The notes below the pieces were generated by a model, which worked only from the letters and a program-made list of their open reading frames with translations, was not told the origin of the DNA and ran no database searches. Of a stretch of DNA of 49,511 nt, positions 18,599-26,659 are shown piece by piece (position 1 is the stretch's first letter; the number at the start of each line of letters is the position of its first letter). This DNA is from a virus. Position numbers and translations under genes: made by a program. The DNA is taken from the IMG/VR virus record IMGVR_UViG_3300042471_000310, positions 1 to 49,511 of that record, one strand, 5' to 3'.

Positions 18599-19198
18599 AT
18601 GATGTTCCATAAAAGGAGCAAAATTGCTTTTCTATTAAACCCTAGATGCGGTAGTACATCGTTACGTGAGTACCTAGACCAATTTGGTTTTACGTATCCG
18701 TTGATACGAATAAATGAAGAGCCTTACTTTCATTGGCATCCGACCTACGAAGAATGTGTCGCGACATACCCGGCTTTAAAGCAGTATCAGATGTATGCAA
18801 TCTTTAGGGATCCATTAGACAGGTTTGTTAGCGCTTTAGAGTTTGCCTTTACGATTGAGTCTTTAAAGCTCAGCAGAACGAAGTCATATGACCAGGTAAT
18901 CGACAAGCTCTTTCGCTGGGACCCAACACGTACGCTATTGGGTATTCCGGGCGAGTTATTTACCCCGCAAGTACATTGGGTTTTAGGCGATAACGTAGAA
19001 GTAATTCCGTACAACGGTTTTACAGAGCGAGTTCGGGAGGTTGTAAGTGTTTGTGGTGGGTTAGAGAAAAAGATCGCTAAATACAACGCGACTTCTCGAA
19101 AGGTACTAAACGCCCCGTCCGACGCGGTTCGACAATTTGTGTCTGAGCGGTTCGCTAATGACTACGTTTTTGGGCGGGGGGCTGGGCTCCTTGTTTGA
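18599..19198 (+). CDS. Sulfotransferase family protein
   Basis: 199 residues; starts at the first of two adjacent ATGs. The 5'-phosphosulfate loop is LLNPRCGSTSLREYL (residues 12-26) and the 3'-phosphate motif is FRDPLDRFVSALEF (69-82, Arg70, Arg75, Ser78), both characteristic of PAPS-dependent Sulfotransfer_2-type enzymes. The expected reaction is transfer of sulfate from PAPS to a sugar or Tyr hydroxyl in the cytoplasm. It directly follows cassette C, so a role in modifying host surface glycans or a phage appendage is possible but inferred. No signal peptide. Confidence 0.82.
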   Translation: MMFHKRSKIAFLLNPRCGSTSLREYLDQFGFTYPLIRINEEPYFHWHPTYEECVATYPALKQYQMYAIFRDPLDRFVSALEFAFTIESLKLSRTKSYDQVIDKLFRWDPTRTLLGIPGELFTPQVHWVLGDNVEVIPYNGFTERVREVVSVCGGLEKKIAKYNATSRKVLNAPSDAVRQFVSERFANDYVFGRGAGLLV

Positions 19199-19208
19199 CG
19201 CACTAAGA

Positions 19209-19388
19209 ATGGTTAGCTCGGAAGAACTGGTAAAACGACTACGTACGTGCCTTGACTGTGAAAACAACGTCGTCGGGTTTTGCAAACTCTGCGGCTGTTT
19301 GATCCAGGCCAAGATTCGGGTGGCTAGCACCTCCTGTCCGATTGGTCTCTGGCAGGAGGAAAGCGCCTCCACGTCCGAGCCACCTTAG
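19209..19388 (+). CDS. Small Cys-rich zinc-binding-type protein
   Basis: 59 residues from ATG 19209, chosen because it lies 10 nt after the sulfotransferase stop; an ATG at 19158 inside that gene is possible and neither has a clear ribosome site. The pattern C-x2-C...C-x2-CGC...K-x-R...CPIGLW is a recurring small phage family that probably binds a metal. Function unknown. Confidence 0.65.
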   Translation: MVSSEELVKRLRTCLDCENNVVGFCKLCGCLIQAKIRVASTSCPIGLWQEESASTSEPP

Positions 19389-19390
19389 GC

Positions 19391-19418
19391 TTGTTGGGGG
19401 TGTCAGTTCTGTTAATAT
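19391..19418 (+). promoter_or_regulatory. Weak sigma70-like promoter candidate
   Basis: TTGTTG (19391-19396) and TAATAT (19413-19418) are 16 nt apart in the 61-nt gap before the gene at 19450. The -10 box matches only 4 of 6 consensus positions, so this is tentative. Confidence 0.25.
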
Positions 19419-19449
19419 ACGGGTAGGAAGATCCCCTTTAGGAGGCAGC

Positions 19450-19698
19450 ATGACCGAGGTTTCTGCGACTGTAACCATTGGCGATAAACAGTATGAAATC
19501 GCCAAATTGTCAAACGAGGTAAAGGAGTTGATCTCTCTACACGGTCAAGCCCACGACATGATGGTTGCAGCCCGCCGTCAGGCGGTAATCCATGAGGTCT
19601 CGGTAGTTAATTTGGCTAATCTAATTAAAGTTCGGGTGGAGGCTGAATCCGATGGCAGTAAGCCAGCTGAGCCACTTTCAGGCCATGTCGTCGAATAA
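19450..19698 (+). CDS. Hypothetical protein, possible tail-fibre accessory
   Basis: 82 residues beginning MTEVSATVTIGDKQYEIAKLS. The start is set by GGAGG five bases upstream; the open frame extends further 5' but without support. No TM segment. A short beta start is followed by a helix with ISLHGQAHDMMVAARRQAV. The following gene starts inside its 3' end, so the two are probably translated together. Unknown function. Confidence 0.6.
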   Translation: MTEVSATVTIGDKQYEIAKLSNEVKELISLHGQAHDMMVAARRQAVIHEVSVVNLANLIKVRVEAESDGSKPAEPLSGHVVE

Positions 19699-19906
19699 CG
19701 GACACGATTTAGACGACCGCTATTGGGAGGTGGCCTCCCGGTTAGCCGTCCACGAAGCTATGTGCGAAGAACGATCGAAGAACATAGACGATCGTCTCGT
19801 TAAGATCGAGTCCGGTATTGAGAAGATTAACCAATGGGGAATCCTGATTGGGTTCACACTGATCTGTAGCATGGCGGGAATCCTCGTTACCTTGCTACTC
19901 AAGTGA
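19652..19906 (+). CDS. Coiled-coil protein with C-terminal TM (XhlA-like)
   Basis: 84 residues from ATG 19652 (GGTGGAGG nine bases upstream); an in-frame ATG at 19685 would shorten it by 11. A charged helix with heptad character (about 30-60, DDRLVKIESGIEKINQ) is followed by one C-terminal TM segment (WGILIGFTLICSMAGILVTLLL). This layout matches XhlA-type small phage membrane proteins and other holin partners. It lies far from the main lysis genes, so a virion or membrane-anchoring role is as likely as lysis. Confidence 0.6.
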   Translation: MAVSQLSHFQAMSSNNGHDLDDRYWEVASRLAVHEAMCEERSKNIDDRLVKIESGIEKINQWGILIGFTLICSMAGILVTLLLK

Positions 19907-19913
19907 GGTACGT

Positions 19914-21632
19914 ATGGCCTATTTTAAGCTCGACCGGTTTAGCGGCATCGCACCGGGAGTCTCACCTAGACTTCTAGCAGACCAGTTTGGCCAGACGGCC
20001 GAGAACATTGATTTTGAGTCCGGGCGACTGACCCCGACAACTAACGACGTAGACGTATTCACGCTTCAAAGCGGTCTGCGACGGTCCATTTATTTCTACC
20101 GCGATACTAACTGGCTTGAGTGGAACCAAGACGGCGTAAAAGCCGTACCTGGTCCAATCCCTGGTGACACGCTGGCTCGCCTGTACTTTACCGGCGACGA
20201 CTATCCGCGTATCGGTACCGTCAATACTATGATCGCTGGGTCGTCTGGATACCCGGCCAACAGTTATCGGTTAGGCGTTCCTGCCCCGGCAACTGCTCCG
20301 TCGATTACAAAGACGGGCACCCCTGACGAAGACCAGACGCCAGACGATGTCTCGTACGTCTATACCTTTGTAACCGCTTTTGGCGAGGAAGGTCCGCCTA
20401 GCCCTGCTACGGCTCCGATCGAGCGTACTGATACCGAAACCGTGACTATCACGATGCCGGTCAATCAGATTCCTAGCGGTAACTACAACTTTGGTGCAGG
20501 GTCGGTTAAGCGTATCTACCGTTCTAACACCGGTTCTACCAACACGGCATTCCAGTTCTTGGCAGAAGTAGGACTTACGACCACTACCTATGCAGACACG
20601 ACCCCGTCGGCAGGGTTGGGTGAAGTTATTCCGAGCGAGACCTGGATTGGCCCACCGGACGACAACACCAGCCTGTATCCAGATGGCCCTATGAAGGGTC
20701 TGATAGCCGTGGCCAACGGTGTGTTTGCAGGGTTCACTGGTAAACGGTTATGTCTCAGTGAACCGTTTTTACCGCACGCTTGGCCGATCGACTACAGAAT
20801 TACCCTTGAAGAGAACATTGTAGCCATTGGAGCCGTGGCCAACGGCATCGTAGCCCTGACCAATGGCACCCCGTACTTCGTAACTGGCACCGATCCGAGC
20901 GCCATGACCGCTGTCCGTGTTGACCTGCCACAGGCCTGTGTCAACGTAAACAGCGTGGTCGATATGGGCAGCTATCTTCTGTACGCCGGGCCGGACGGCT
21001 TGGTAGCGGTCTCTGGCGGCGAGGGACGGGTAGTGACGCAGGGGTTGGTTAGCGCCAGCCAATGGAACGCCAGCTTCAATCCTACGGGCTACCGAGCCTT
21101 CCGCCACGAGAACACTTACGTGGCGTTCTGGACTGAGGGCGGCGTACACAAGGGCTTCTGTTTTGACCCTCGGGCCGAAGAGGCTGCGTTGTCGACGCTC
21201 ACCACCGAGGCCGAGGTGCGCGGTGGCTACATGAATCCGAAGGATGGCGAGTTGTACCTTATCGTCGCCAATAAGATCCGTAAGTACCGGGGCGGTACGA
21301 CCAAGCGCACGCTAACCTGGAAGTCAAAACAGGTGGTCATGCCAAAGCCCCTCAGCATGAGCTGGGTCTCTGTCCACGCACAGGCGTATCCGGTGACGGT
21401 TAAGGTTTGGGGCGATGGGGTGCTGTTTGCCGAGTACGGTTTGTCGTACGCCACTGGCGTATATACCCAGACTGTTACTGTGCCAAACGGCGCAACGACA
21501 GGATCATTACGTGAGCCTGTGATGCGTCTTCCTCCGAAAGTAGCTCAGGTGTGGGAAGTACAGGTTTCTGGCGCGGTTGAGATCGACGAGGTCTGCCTTG
21601 CTCAGAGCATGGATGAGATCGCCAGCACATGA
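19914..21632 (+). CDS. Large virion protein (tail hub/nozzle-like)
   Basis: 572 residues, starting eight bases after the upstream stop. The N-terminus FSGIAPGVSPRLLADQFGQTAENIDFESGRL is the signature of a podovirus tail protein family. The middle has Fn3-like sequence (YVYTFVTAFGEEGPPSP) followed by repeated blades with VANGVFAGFTGKRLCLSE and IGAVANGIVALTNGTPYF, consistent with a beta-propeller. It ends with a beta domain. Probably a tail tip or nozzle component. The stop overlaps the next start. Confidence 0.65.
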   Translation: MAYFKLDRFSGIAPGVSPRLLADQFGQTAENIDFESGRLTPTTNDVDVFTLQSGLRRSIYFYRDTNWLEWNQDGVKAVPGPIPGDTLARLYFTGDDYPRIGTVNTMIAGSSGYPANSYRLGVPAPATAPSITKTGTPDEDQTPDDVSYVYTFVTAFGEEGPPSPATAPIERTDTETVTITMPVNQIPSGNYNFGAGSVKRIYRSNTGSTNTAFQFLAEVGLTTTTYADTTPSAGLGEVIPSETWIGPPDDNTSLYPDGPMKGLIAVANGVFAGFTGKRLCLSEPFLPHAWPIDYRITLEENIVAIGAVANGIVALTNGTPYFVTGTDPSAMTAVRVDLPQACVNVNSVVDMGSYLLYAGPDGLVAVSGGEGRVVTQGLVSASQWNASFNPTGYRAFRHENTYVAFWTEGGVHKGFCFDPRAEEAALSTLTTEAEVRGGYMNPKDGELYLIVANKIRKYRGGTTKRTLTWKSKQVVMPKPLSMSWVSVHAQAYPVTVKVWGDGVLFAEYGLSYATGVYTQTVTVPNGATTGSLREPVMRLPPKVAQVWEVQVSGAVEIDEVCLAQSMDEIAST

Positions 21633-24352
21633 CGAAAGCTCGTACAGTCAAAGCAACGACGGTACCTGGTATTTCGAGCATACCGTCGAGCATTACGCCG
21701 GAGCTCCGTCGTTATTTAGAAAGCTTAGCTGAAGCGGTTGAGATTCGTCTTGGCCGTCGCGGCGATGAGCGTGATCGAGCGATTACACTTCGAGAACTGT
21801 TGGATTCCGGTCTGGCCGTTGAGCTAGGTAAAAATCCATATGTGATTGGGCCCCCTCCGCCTCCGCCTCCTCCGCCTCCTCCGCCGAGTGCTACACCTAC
21901 CGCTCCGACGAACTTTACGGCGACTGGCGGATACTCGCTAATTACGTGTTTTTGGGACTACCCAAATTACGCTTATCACGGCCTGACCGAAATCTGGCGG
22001 CATGACTCAAATATCATTGGTGATGCTCAGCTGGTTGGCGTTAGCTCAGGTATTTCGTTTGTTGATCCAGTTGGCGAAGGCGCAAGCTTTTACTATTGGG
22101 CACGACACGTAAATGAGTTTGGTATTGCCGGTCCGTACAACTCTATCAACGGTACGTTGGCCGAGACCGCGCTCGATGTTGAAGAGCTGTTAGATGTATT
22201 AACAGGCGCGATTACTGAGTCGCAGCTGTACCAGGCACTACAGACGCGTATTAACTTAATTGACGGCGCGTCTAGCCTAGCGGGTTCGGTTAATGCTCGT
22301 ATATTGACCGAGACCAACGCTCGTAACACTGCGATCCAAGCGGAAGCCGCTGCGCGTACAGCAGCCATTCTGGCAGAGGCCACGGCGCGTGGTACGGCGA
22401 TAACGAACGAAGCGACTATTCGTCAATCCGCAGACGAGTCGCTGACTCAACAGATCACGACGCTGACGTCGGTTACGATTCCTGGTACGTACGCGACGAT
22501 TGCTGCGCTACAGCAAGAGACCACGGCTCGTACGACTGCTATTAGTGCTGAGGCGTCAGCTCGCGATACGCTTGCGACACAGCTTCGTGGTACTTATACA
22601 GGTACCGATGTTACCGCCCTAAGTTCAGGGCTTGTGTTTAGTGAGCGTCAAGCACGAGTCACGGCTGACAGTGCACTGGCCAGTAGATCCGATGCTTTAG
22701 AAGCTACGGTTAACAACCCTACAACTGGGCTTGTAGCTACTCGTGCGACGCTTATTAACGATTACTACACTAAGTCTGGCACTGACTCAGCGATTTCTGC
22801 TGCGTCTAGCACGCTAACTTCTAACTTTAATAACACGCTTACGGGTTACGTCACTAATGCGACGTTGACCAACAACTATTACACTGCTTCGCAGACTAAT
22901 AGTGCGATTTCAGCAGCGACGACTAATCTTGTTTCAACAACGACGCTTAACAGTACGCTTGGTAACTATGTTACTAACGCGACGTTAACAAATGGTTATT
23001 ACACTAAAACGGATACTGATAGTGCTATTAGCGCATCGGTACAGAATTTAGTTTCGACGACTACGTTTAACAATACGTTAGCTAGCTACGTCACTAATGC
23101 AACGCTTACAAATAGTTACTACACTAAAACTCAAACAGATAGCGCTATATCAAGTGCTACTAATACTGTAACAGCTAACTTTAATAACACTCTGACTAGC
23201 TACGCTACGACCGCAGCAGTTCAGCAGAACTACTACGCTAAAGCGTCTGGTGAGGCGCTTGAAGGTCAGTACACAGTTAAGATTGACCTTAACGGCTACG
23301 TTTCTGGGTTTGGGCTTGCTTCTACTGCGCCAGTAAACGGGACTCCGTCGTCAGAGTTTATTGTTCGTGCTGATCGGTTTTCGATTGCGTCGCCTGGGCA
23401 GACGACGATTATTCCGTTTATTGTTCAGGCTACGCCGACTACGATTAACGGTGTGTCTGTGCCTGCTGGCGTCTACATGAATGACGCTTATATTCGTAAC
23501 GGCACGATTACTAACGCCAAGATTGGCAACGCGGCAATCGACGACGCGAAGATTGCTAGTCTTAGTGCAGACAAGATTACGGCTGGTTCGATCGATGCAG
23601 CTAGACTGACAATCGACAACGTTACGCTGGACACGTACTACGATGGAAGTATCGGTCGTAATCGGTTGCAGATTAGGGATCTTGGGGTTACTACCGCTAA
23701 GATCGGTACTGCAGCTATTACTAGCGCCAAGATTGGTAACGCTGAAGTCGGCACGCTAAAAATTGCCGGAAACGCAATTACGTTACCAGAAACTTATGCT
23801 TCTTCTGATATTTATGTAAGCAACGCGGTAATTGAGTCTGGCGGTAGTTATACGTTTGTGGGTTTTCCAAATGGTGACTATGAGTATGTTGATGACCCGT
23901 TTTATGATTACTTTTACGTTGGCGATGGTAATGGTAGTTATATTATTAGTGGCGGTGGCACTTTATCTGGTGGCCATACAGCAATTTTAACCCCGCAAAT
24001 TAATGTGGGTGTTGATTCGACCGCTGGTGTACAGCTTGTGTTTTACGCATTCTGTGATGGAAGTGCTGTTAATGACGGCGGCCAGTTGTTGTATATGCAA
24101 GTAAATAAGTACGCTAACGGCTCGTGGTCTGGATACCAGACTGTAGCTACTAGTAGAGTTGGTGCAAGAACTACTGGCGGTGACACACAGAGCGTGTTTT
24201 CTATTGCTATGGCGCATACTGCAGTTAATTTGCAGAACATTCAGGTTAGAGTGATAGTCGGGTCTCAAGCTGTGCATTTACCACTTGGTACCGCAAGTCA
24301 ACCAACTTATCTTCGTAATATTACGCTTTCTATTCTTGGTGCAAAACGATGA
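21629..24352 (+). CDS. Lambda J C-terminal-like tail fibre with polyproline linker
   Basis: 907 residues from an ATGA overlap. An N-terminal helix (25-70) leads to 12 consecutive prolines (about 75-86), an Fn3-like domain (about 90-175), and a helical region with Ala-rich heptads (TARTTAI, EAAARTAAI patterns, about 225-340). Several 30-40-residue repeats follow containing YVTNATLTN-YYTK-TDSAIS (about 375-530), then DUF1983-like sequence (FIVRADRFSIASPG...GVYMNDAYIRNGTITNAKIGN, about 570-650) as in the C-terminus of lambda host-specificity protein J. The last 170 residues form a separate beta-rich tip. Likely a central or side receptor-binding fibre. Confidence 0.75.
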   Translation: MTKARTVKATTVPGISSIPSSITPELRRYLESLAEAVEIRLGRRGDERDRAITLRELLDSGLAVELGKNPYVIGPPPPPPPPPPPPSATPTAPTNFTATGGYSLITCFWDYPNYAYHGLTEIWRHDSNIIGDAQLVGVSSGISFVDPVGEGASFYYWARHVNEFGIAGPYNSINGTLAETALDVEELLDVLTGAITESQLYQALQTRINLIDGASSLAGSVNARILTETNARNTAIQAEAAARTAAILAEATARGTAITNEATIRQSADESLTQQITTLTSVTIPGTYATIAALQQETTARTTAISAEASARDTLATQLRGTYTGTDVTALSSGLVFSERQARVTADSALASRSDALEATVNNPTTGLVATRATLINDYYTKSGTDSAISAASSTLTSNFNNTLTGYVTNATLTNNYYTASQTNSAISAATTNLVSTTTLNSTLGNYVTNATLTNGYYTKTDTDSAISASVQNLVSTTTFNNTLASYVTNATLTNSYYTKTQTDSAISSATNTVTANFNNTLTSYATTAAVQQNYYAKASGEALEGQYTVKIDLNGYVSGFGLASTAPVNGTPSSEFIVRADRFSIASPGQTTIIPFIVQATPTTINGVSVPAGVYMNDAYIRNGTITNAKIGNAAIDDAKIASLSADKITAGSIDAARLTIDNVTLDTYYDGSIGRNRLQIRDLGVTTAKIGTAAITSAKIGNAEVGTLKIAGNAITLPETYASSDIYVSNAVIESGGSYTFVGFPNGDYEYVDDPFYDYFYVGDGNGSYIISGGGTLSGGHTAILTPQINVGVDSTAGVQLVFYAFCDGSAVNDGGQLLYMQVNKYANGSWSGYQTVATSRVGARTTGGDTQSVFSIAMAHTAVNLQNIQVRVIVGSQAVHLPLGTASQPTYLRNITLSILGAKR

Positions 24353-24717
24353 TTACTTTTGCATTTGATGCGACTGGTAAGTGTGTTTGTTCGGTTAACA
24401 AAGCAGTAGGAGCTGATTTTTTTCCGGATGCTCTTTATGTTGTTCAAATGCCAGTTAACACTGATGTTAATTTGGTTTGGTACGACGTTGAAAACGGACG
24501 GGTAGGATTCAAGAAACCGTTGCAAGTAACTGTTAGTACTAACCGTGTTAGTGGTTTGCCAGCCGGTAGCAAAGTAGCTGTTGATGGTGAACTACTAGAC
24601 GTAGAAGGTGAGTCTATTGAGTTTGAAGTGGACTACCCACAACTGTTGAAGGTAGTTGTTTTTAATCTTAAGCATTTGGATACGGTTGTAGAGGTGCCTT
24701 GTGAAGTACAAGGTTAA
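24349..24717 (+). CDS. Fibre-associated small protein
   Basis: 122 residues, start overlapping the fibre stop (ATGA). Beta-rich throughout (ITFAFDATGKCVCSVNKAV...LPAGSKVAVDGELLDVEGESIEF), no TM. Like the small genes that follow each tip cassette, its coupling to the fibre gene suggests an assembly or capping role. AT-rich codons resemble the 3' end of the fibre gene, suggesting they moved together. Confidence 0.55.
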   Translation: MITFAFDATGKCVCSVNKAVGADFFPDALYVVQMPVNTDVNLVWYDVENGRVGFKKPLQVTVSTNRVSGLPAGSKVAVDGELLDVEGESIEFEVDYPQLLKVVVFNLKHLDTVVEVPCEVQG

Positions 24718-24883
24718 ACAGAGCTACGCTGCTTTAAGGCGTGATAGTTATCCTGACGTAAGAGATCAGCTTGACGCACTGTGGAAGGGCGGAGAGGCCC
24801 TTGAAGAGATGCGTCGTAAGGTGTTGGAAGTTAAAGAAAAGTATCCGAAGCCGGTTACGGGAGACGGAAATGCACCAGGGTAA
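24701..24883 (+). CDS. Small fibre-cluster protein (XkdW-like C-terminus)
   Basis: 60 residues from GTG 24701, overlapping the upstream 3' end by 17 nt. YPDVRDQLDALWKGGEALEEM followed by a helical VLEVKEKYPKP end is a motif found in many small phage tail-cluster proteins, often at the C-terminus of fibre assembly proteins. Function unproven. Confidence 0.7.
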   Translation: MKYKVKQSYAALRRDSYPDVRDQLDALWKGGEALEEMRRKVLEVKEKYPKPVTGDGNAPG

Positions 24884-24974
24884 ACAGTGCCGCTTAAACG
24901 CCCCAACTAAGCCTATTAAGATGGAAAAGAAAAAACCGTCTAAGGGGTATTCTGCCCCCAAGAAGAAAAGTTAA
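24870..24974 (+). CDS. Very small basic protein
   Basis: 34 residues (MHQGKQCRLNAP...), start preceded by GGGAGACGG and overlapping the upstream gene by 14 nt. The C-terminal half is strongly basic (KMEKKKPSKGYSAPKKKS). The ribosome site and tight packing support translation; function unknown. Confidence 0.45.
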   Translation: MHQGKQCRLNAPTKPIKMEKKKPSKGYSAPKKKS

Positions 24975-25006
24975 AATCCCTTCCCAGCTACTTGGAGGGG
25001 TTCAGC

Positions 25007-25318
25007 ATGCCAGTTTCCAAGCGTATTGAAGATGGTATCCCGAAGCAGTTTAAGCTTGCCGGGCACACTATCTGTATAGCTAATATACCTGCTAAAAAAT
25101 GGAAGCACGGCAAAGACTGTGTGGGCATGTGGATGCCCGATCAGTACCGGATAGAAATTATAGGTACGTTAAAAGGTACCAATAGGCAGCAGGTATTTTT
25201 GCACGAAGCTGTGCACGCTATTCTTGACGTTGCTGGATACTACGAGCTATCGGAAGATGAGGCCCTGGTAGATAGGGTGTCCCATCTTCTACAGCAGATG
25301 CTGACTACTATGGAGTAA
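25007..25318 (+). CDS. Small HExxH metallopeptidase-like protein
   Basis: 103 residues. ATG 25007 follows GGAGGGG at an eight-base spacing; a TTG 15 nt upstream is not needed. The zinc motif is FLHEAVHAILDVAGY (HEAVH) and a downstream acidic motif LSEDEALVDRVSHLL could supply the third ligand, as in small ImmA/IrrE-like phage peptidases. It is the last late gene: its stop lies 11 bp inside the convergent minus-strand gene. Target unknown. Confidence 0.72.
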   Translation: MPVSKRIEDGIPKQFKLAGHTICIANIPAKKWKHGKDCVGMWMPDQYRIEIIGTLKGTNRQQVFLHEAVHAILDVAGYYELSEDEALVDRVSHLLQQMLTTME

Positions 25319-25538
25319 GGTTGCGAGGGTCTTTACCCTGCAACCATGACAGATACCAGCTAGCTTTGTTTGCTTCTTGCACGGTGTCGTCTTTTTCTCC
25401 ATGACGCCACAAGTATTTCATGACGTTGCCTTTGCAGTAACCACGAAATTCTTCCGGCGTTAAGCTAGCTCGCATTGCATCGATGCATTCGATATCTCCA
25501 CGTTTATAGTGGGATGGGTTGACTGCATCTTTAGTCAT
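25308..25538 (-). CDS. DUF3310 protein
   Basis: 76 residues starting MTKDAVNPSHY, with AAGGA upstream; the frame is open further 5' but overlaps the previous gene. The pattern VNPSHYKRGDIECIDAM..LTPEEFRGYCKGNVMKYLWRHG..D is diagnostic of DUF3310, a small phage domain sometimes annotated as nucleotide kinase-like, though its activity is not settled. Last gene of the leftward early cluster, overlapping the convergent late gene end. Confidence 0.88.
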   Translation of the reverse strand: MTKDAVNPSHYKRGDIECIDAMRASLTPEEFRGYCKGNVMKYLWRHGEKDDTVQEANKASWYLSWLQGKDPRNLTP

Positions 25539-25773
25539 TTGTATTTTCCTTTTGTCGGATAGCAGTAGCAAAGAACTTGGCTTCGTTGCTCCATGTTATA
25601 CGGTCACATACTTGAGCACACGCCTCCCGTTCGGCTGCGGCAACGAGGGCGGCGAAGCGTTCAAGTTCTTCAATCGGGGCCACAGTGGTTGTTAATGATC
25701 CGTCGGCATGGGTAGCAACTACACGAACAAACCCAGCCTCTCGCGCCAGTCGGATGATGTCGTCACGGGTCAT
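25531..25773 (-). CDS. Conserved small phage protein
   Basis: 80 residues. MTRDDIIRLAREAGF at the N-terminus and ELERFAALVAAAEREACAQVCD at the C-terminus are recurring motifs in small early proteins of many phages; two Cys in ACAQVC could bind metal. Start in ATGA overlap with the upstream stop; its stop overlaps the next start by eight bases. Function unknown. Confidence 0.72.
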   Translation of the reverse strand: MTRDDIIRLAREAGFVRVVATHADGSLTTTVAPIEELERFAALVAAAEREACAQVCDRITWSNEAKFFATAIRQKENTND

Positions 25774-26009
25774 TGCAGTTCACCCGCTTTCCATAGCAAA
25801 TAGTCGTATTGTTTTATTCCACGGTTAACAGCAGTAGCCATGTAGTACTGTCTAACGCCCCATTTTTCTACTAAGTCTTTGTATTTGACACGTTCCAGGT
25901 TGGCACGGGCATGTTTCTTTCGTTCGACAAGCACTTTGTATTGCTCGAACGTAAGTTTAGGGTTGAATCGAGAGAGCCTGGTGTAAGGCTGTTCTATGCG
26001 TCTAGTCAT
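25770..26009 (-). CDS. Hypothetical basic protein, possible HTH
   Basis: 79 residues, basic, mostly helical. The segment LVEKWGVRQYYMATAVNRGIKQYDY could form a helix-turn-helix, suggesting nucleic-acid binding. Overlaps the upstream gene by eight bases. No family recognised. Confidence 0.6.
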   Translation of the reverse strand: MTRRIEQPYTRLSRFNPKLTFEQYKVLVERKKHARANLERVKYKDLVEKWGVRQYYMATAVNRGIKQYDYLLWKAGELQ

Positions 26010-26250
26010 AACTTAAAGCAATCCTTAGTTCTGAGATTTCACTTTCTAAAGATCTAATTCTAGATTTAAGTTCTAGAGCTTGATTCTTTAAGTCTTGGAT
26101 TAGTGTTTCTTGGCTAGCAATAGTCTGAGCCTGGCTAGTTGCTAATTGTGCTTGGACAGAGGCGAGATTATCAGCTCTGTCTACCGCTTCTCGTAGCACA
26201 GCAAGCTTTGTTTTTTCGTGTATCACGCCTAAGTGCAATTCGTCAGTCAT
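26002..26250 (-). CDS. Coiled-coil hypothetical protein
   Basis: 82 residues from ATG 26250 (MTDELHLGV), supported by GGAG upstream and an ATGA overlap with the small TM gene before it; the frame extends 14 codons further but without support. Almost entirely heptad-patterned (ADNLASVQAQLATSQAQ and later ELKSRIRSLESEISEL). Probably an oligomeric partner of a neighbour. Confidence 0.62.
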   Translation of the reverse strand: MTDELHLGVIHEKTKLAVLREAVDRADNLASVQAQLATSQAQTIASQETLIQDLKNQALELKSRIRSLESEISELRIALSYD

Positions 26251-26414
26251 TGGCTTGCTCCAATTAAGTAACCGAACCAAAGCCCAACGCAAACCCCAAA
26301 TAGTATGAGGGCTATTTCTGTAGCTGTTTTTTCTGAGTGGTAACTACGATATGCAGCTATTTCTTTTTCTAGTCTGGATATTTCCCGTTCTAAACGGTTT
26401 TTATTGCTTTCCAT
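26247..26414 (-). CDS. Small coiled-coil plus TM protein
   Basis: 55 residues read directly: MESNKNRLEREISRLEKEIA, a linker, then one TM segment (TEIALILFGVCVGLWFGYLI). Start overlaps the 3' end of the upstream gene; stop overlaps the next start (ATGA). Together with the coiled-coil proteins on both sides it suggests a small membrane-anchored complex. Confidence 0.6.
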   Translation of the reverse strand: MESNKNRLEREISRLEKEIAAYRSYHSEKTATEIALILFGVCVGLWFGYLIGASQ

Positions 26415-26659
26415 ACTTCGCTTATCTCTTTTTTAAGGCGAGCGTTAGTAGCCAGTGTTTCCATTTCTCTGGCTATTGTTTCAGTTAGCTGGTTCATCAG
26501 CTTAGAGTTCTGGTCTTTAAGACGCTCGGACTCTGCTTTAGCTATCTTGAGGGAGTGTTTTAAGTCAGCTATTACTTCTCTTAGCTGGCTTACAGATGCT
26601 GGTCCTTTGAGAATTTCTTCTCTCCAGGAGTCGGGCGGACTTTCGTTATCGATAGTCAT
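26390..26659 (-). CDS. Coiled-coil hypothetical protein
   Basis: 89 residues from ATG 26659 (MTIDNESPPDSW), chosen because it overlaps the nuclease stop as ATGA and has GAGG upstream; earlier in-frame Mets lie inside the nuclease gene. Residues 20-89 form a long heptad helix (LKIAKAESERLKDQNSKL). No other motif. Confidence 0.6.
   Translation of the reverse strand: MTIDNESPPDSWREEILKGPASVSQLREVIADLKHSLKIAKAESERLKDQNSKLMNQLTETIAREMETLATNARLKKEISEVWKAIKTV

Noticed and set aside
24992-25006. TTG start for the small peptidase
   Set aside because: The TTG is part of the ribosome site (TTGGAGGGG) of the ATG at 25007.
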